DNA from: Solidesulfovibrio carbinolicus | GTDB taxonomy: Bacteria; Desulfobacterota; Desulfovibrionia; Desulfovibrionales; Desulfovibrionaceae | Direction of reading: 5' to 3' | DNA length: 64,000 bases | Assembly (NCBI RefSeq): GCF_004135975.1 | Contig: NZ_CP026538.1 | Location: 3,782,001 to 3,846,000, forward strand | Shown here: one piece after another, positions 61,704-64,000 of the stretch | Layout: the number at the start of each line of letters is the position of its first letter | Position numbering within the stretch: the first letter of the stretch is position 1 | Notes under the pieces: model-generated | Databases searched by the model: none | The model's input: only the letters and a program-made list of their open reading frames with translations | What the model was told of the DNA's origin: nothing | Program-made: the position numbers and the translations under genes

Positions 61704-63898
61704 ACCCGGCCCAGCTTGAGGCCGTCAGCACCACCGAAGGGCCGGTCCTGGTCATCGCCGGCGCCGGCAGCGGCAAGACCCGCACCGTCGTCTACCGTCT
61801 GGCCCATCTGGTGCTCAAGGGCGTGGAGCCGGCCTCCATCCTGCTTTTGACCTTCACCCGCAAGGCCGCCCAGGAGATGCTCACCCGGGCCGGACTGCTG
61901 CTGGCCCTTAGCGCGCAAGGCATCTCGGGCGTGGCCGGCGGCACCTTCCATGCCTTCGCCTTTGCCGCGCTGCGCCGCTACAGCGAGGCGGCCGGTTTTC
62001 CCACAGGATTCACCTGCCTCGACGCCGCCGACTGCGAGGACATCCTGGGGCAGTGCAAGGACCGGCTGGGCCTGGGCAAGGGCGACCGGTCGTTTCCCCG
62101 CAAATCGGCCATCCTGGGACTGCTCTCCAAGGCCCGCAACAAGGAACTGGAAGTCGGCGACGTCATCGCCCGGGAAGCCTTCCACCTGCTGCCCTATGCC
62201 GAGGCCATAACGAGCCTTGGCCAAGCCTACGGCGCGTTCAAGGCCGAGCACAATCTCCTCGACTACGACGATCTGCTCTTCACCCTGGAGCGGCTCCTGG
62301 CCGACCCCGCCGGTCCCGGCGCGCTCATTCGCGCCCGCCACAGCCATGTCATGGTCGACGAATACCAGGACACCAACAAGGTCCAGGCCAGGCTCACGCG
62401 CCTTCTTGCCCCGGAAGGCGGCAACGTCATGGCCGTTGGCGACGACGCCCAGTCCATCTACGCCTTTCGCGGCGCGTCGGTGGACAACATCCTGGATTTC
62501 CCGAGCCTGTTCCCGGGCACCAAGCTCATCAAGCTCGAACGCAACTACCGCTCCACCCAGCCTATCCTCAACCTCACCAACGCCGTGCTGGCCGGAGCCG
62601 GACGCAAGTTCGAGAAACATCTCTTCACCACCCGCGAGGACGGCCCCCAGCCCCAGTGCATGCGGCCCTTTTCCGACCTCACCCAGGCGTCCATGGTGGC
62701 GGCCAAGGTCAAGGAACTCTCGGCCACCTTCCCGCTGCATGAAATCGCCGTGCTGTTTCGGGCCGGCTACCAGTCCTATGCCCTGGAAGTGGAGCTCGGC
62801 AAAGCCGGCATCCCCTTCCAGAAGTACGGCGGCCAGAAATTCTCCGAGGCCGCCCACATCAAGGACGTGCTGGCCTACCTGCGCCTAGCCCGCAACACGG
62901 CCGATTTTCCGGCCTGGTCCCGGGTGCTGGCCTTCGTGCCGGGCATCGGCCCCAAAACGGCCACCAGGGTCTTCGAGGCCATCCGGGCCGGCGACCGGGC
63001 GATGCTTGGCAAGATGGCGGCCAAGTCGGGCGAATTCAAGGCGCTGATCGAATTCCTCGACGCCCTGCGCGCCCTGCCGCCCTCGCCCCAGGAGCTGCTC
63101 GCCAAGGTCATCGAGGCCTATGCCCCGCTTTTGGCCGAAAAATACCCCGACGACTATCCGCGCCGCCAGGCCGGCCTGGACCAGCTCGAACAGATCGCCG
63201 CCGCCTACGCCGACCTCGACGCCTTCCTGGCCGATCTGGTCCTGGAAAACCCGGACGAGGACCGCAAAAAGGCTCGCGAAGGCCATCTGGTGCTGTCCAC
63301 GGTCCATTCCTCCAAGGGCCTGGAGTGGTCGGCCGTGCTCATCATCGATCTGGTGGACGAACGCTTCCCCTCGCGCCATGCCCTGTCCCGGGCCGAGGAT
63401 CTGGAAGAGGAACGCCGGCTGCTCTACGTGGCCTGTACCCGCGCCCGGGACTATCTCGGGCTTTTCGCCCCGGAAACGCTCTACCAGCGCCAGGGCGGCG
63501 GCTGCGCCCCGGCCATGCCGAGCATTTTCTTGCGCGAACTGCCCCAGGGCCTTTTGGCCGAGCGCCGCGAACGCCTGGGCGGCTCCGGCGCGGCCAGCTT
63601 CGCCTGTCCCGCGCCCACGGCCGCCGGGGGGACTCCGGCCTTTACCCGCCAGCCCGTGCGCCGGGCCACCTCGGCCCCGCTCTCGGCCCGGCTGCCGGCC
63701 CGGGAGGACGCCCCGGCCCCGCGCCCGGCCCCGGACCCGTCGACCCTGGGCTACTGCCGCCACAAGATCTTCGGGCGCGGCAAGGTCATCGGCGTCCTGG
63801 ACGACGGCAAATACCGGGTCAATTTTCCCAATTTCGGCCCCAAGGTGATCCTGGCCGCTTTTCTGGAAATGGAGGGAGCCGCCTCGCCCGAGGCCTGA
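61682..63898 (+). CDS. UvrD/PcrA/Rep-family superfamily 1 DNA helicase
   Basis: The 738-aa protein shows all SF1A motifs: LNPAQLEAVSTTEGPVLVIA with GAGSGKTRT (motif I), LLTFTRKAAQEM (Ia), MVDEYQDTN (II), AVGDDAQSIYAFRGA (III), LERNYRST (IV), STVHSSKGLEW (V) and LLYVACTRARD (VI). The C-terminus has a UvrD-type KIFGRGKVIGVLDDGKYRVNF tail. It unwinds DNA 3' to 5' in repair or replication restart. I cannot separate UvrD, PcrA and Rep from sequence alone. Confidence 0.94.
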   Translation: MDFARELNPAQLEAVSTTEGPVLVIAGAGSGKTRTVVYRLAHLVLKGVEPASILLLTFTRKAAQEMLTRAGLLLALSAQGISGVAGGTFHAFAFAALRRYSEAAGFPTGFTCLDAADCEDILGQCKDRLGLGKGDRSFPRKSAILGLLSKARNKELEVGDVIAREAFHLLPYAEAITSLGQAYGAFKAEHNLLDYDDLLFTLERLLADPAGPGALIRARHSHVMVDEYQDTNKVQARLTRLLAPEGGNVMAVGDDAQSIYAFRGASVDNILDFPSLFPGTKLIKLERNYRSTQPILNLTNAVLAGAGRKFEKHLFTTREDGPQPQCMRPFSDLTQASMVAAKVKELSATFPLHEIAVLFRAGYQSYALEVELGKAGIPFQKYGGQKFSEAAHIKDVLAYLRLARNTADFPAWSRVLAFVPGIGPKTATRVFEAIRAGDRAMLGKMAAKSGEFKALIEFLDALRALPPSPQELLAKVIEAYAPLLAEKYPDDYPRRQAGLDQLEQIAAAYADLDAFLADLVLENPDEDRKKAREGHLVLSTVHSSKGLEWSAVLIIDLVDERFPSRHALSRAEDLEEERRLLYVACTRARDYLGLFAPETLYQRQGGGCAPAMPSIFLRELPQGLLAERRERLGGSGAASFACPAPTAAGGTPAFTRQPVRRATSAPLSARLPAREDAPAPRPAPDPSTLGYCRHKIFGRGKVIGVLDDGKYRVNFPNFGPKVILAAFLEMEGAASPEA

Positions 63899-63908
63899 CC
63901 GCCCGCCT

Positions 63909-64000
63909 CGTGTCGCGTCCGCGAGAAGCGCATAGGGCGTTTTATAGGCAACGAGCTCAAACCACTTGGTTTTCTTAAAAAATACTACCGTATTTTTTAA
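63909..64000 (+). repeat. About 90-bp gene-end repeat, family 2, copy C
   Basis: Starts 11 bp after the helicase stop with TGTCGCGTCCGCGAGAAGCG and ends AAACCACTTGGTTTTCTT then the hairpin AAAAAATAC-TACC-GTATTTTTT (63977-63998), two bases from the window edge. It is the most complete copy. Confidence 0.82.

Overview
The window is high-GC DNA whose gene content fits a sulfate-reducing deltaproteobacterium of the Desulfovibrionaceae. This placement is inferred from the gene mix: a four-subunit 2-oxoacid:ferredoxin oxidoreductase, a glycolate/lactate-type FAD plus Fe-S dehydrogenase pair, a cytoplasmic molybdopterin enzyme, an incomplete mannose-type PTS, and many lipoproteins and motility genes. 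Most of it is ordinary chromosome with short operons on both strands.

Layout. 1-8.6 kb: 5' part of a chemotaxis receptor, an SH3 lipoprotein, a peroxiredoxin, a LysR regulator divergent from a CidA/LrgB holin-like pair, a three-gene minus-strand operon (class I amidotransferase, PNPOx-like flavoprotein, SGNH esterase) and O-acetylhomoserine sulfhydrylase. 8.9-17.2 kb: an orphan molybdopterin oxidoreductase, then a tightly overlapping minus-strand operon that looks like an unusual NDP-deoxysugar pathway (methyltransferase, polyprenyl-type glycosyltransferase, FdtA/QdtA-like ketoisomerase, NDP-hexose 2,3-dehydratase, Gfo/Idh/MocA reductase, DegT aminotransferase). 17.3-36.5 kb, mostly plus strand: two sugar/nucleotide transferases, PTS IID-HPr-EI, smpB, a GlcD/GlcF pair, secA, motAB, a DHH phosphoesterase, queA and the 2-oxoacid:ferredoxin oxidoreductase. 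36.7-48.8 kb: aroE, a membrane GGDEF protein, a cysteine-desulfurase-like aminotransferase, an O-antigen ligase, a large secreted glycosidase-like protein with cysteine-rich repeats, an arylsulfotransferase-like beta-propeller and small unknowns.

48.94-60.13 kb is an integrated genomic island. It is bounded by a perfect 54-bp direct repeat of the 3' half of tRNA-Leu(UAA). It carries a tyrosine integrase next to the left end, a BrnT/BrnA toxin-antitoxin pair, decayed pieces of a phage-type primase/helicase, two 9-bp-period repeat arrays that look like replication-origin iterons, a truncated EAL gene, a TetR-controlled RND efflux operon and an IS110-type remnant. 60.2-64 kb returns to core genes (AlkP-superfamily phosphodiesterase and a UvrD-type helicase).

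Two dispersed repeat families sit at gene ends. Family 1 is a GC-rich palindrome preceded by a purine tract, with seven clear copies plus weaker variants; its stem varies in a compensatory way. Family 2 is about 90 bp and ends in an A/T hairpin; its three copies lie directly downstream of glcF, motB and the UvrD-type helicase. Both look like gene-end or transcript-end elements. A +1/-1 frameshift near the end of the cysteine-repeat protein, the island's putative origins and the deoxysugar operon are the most interesting items.
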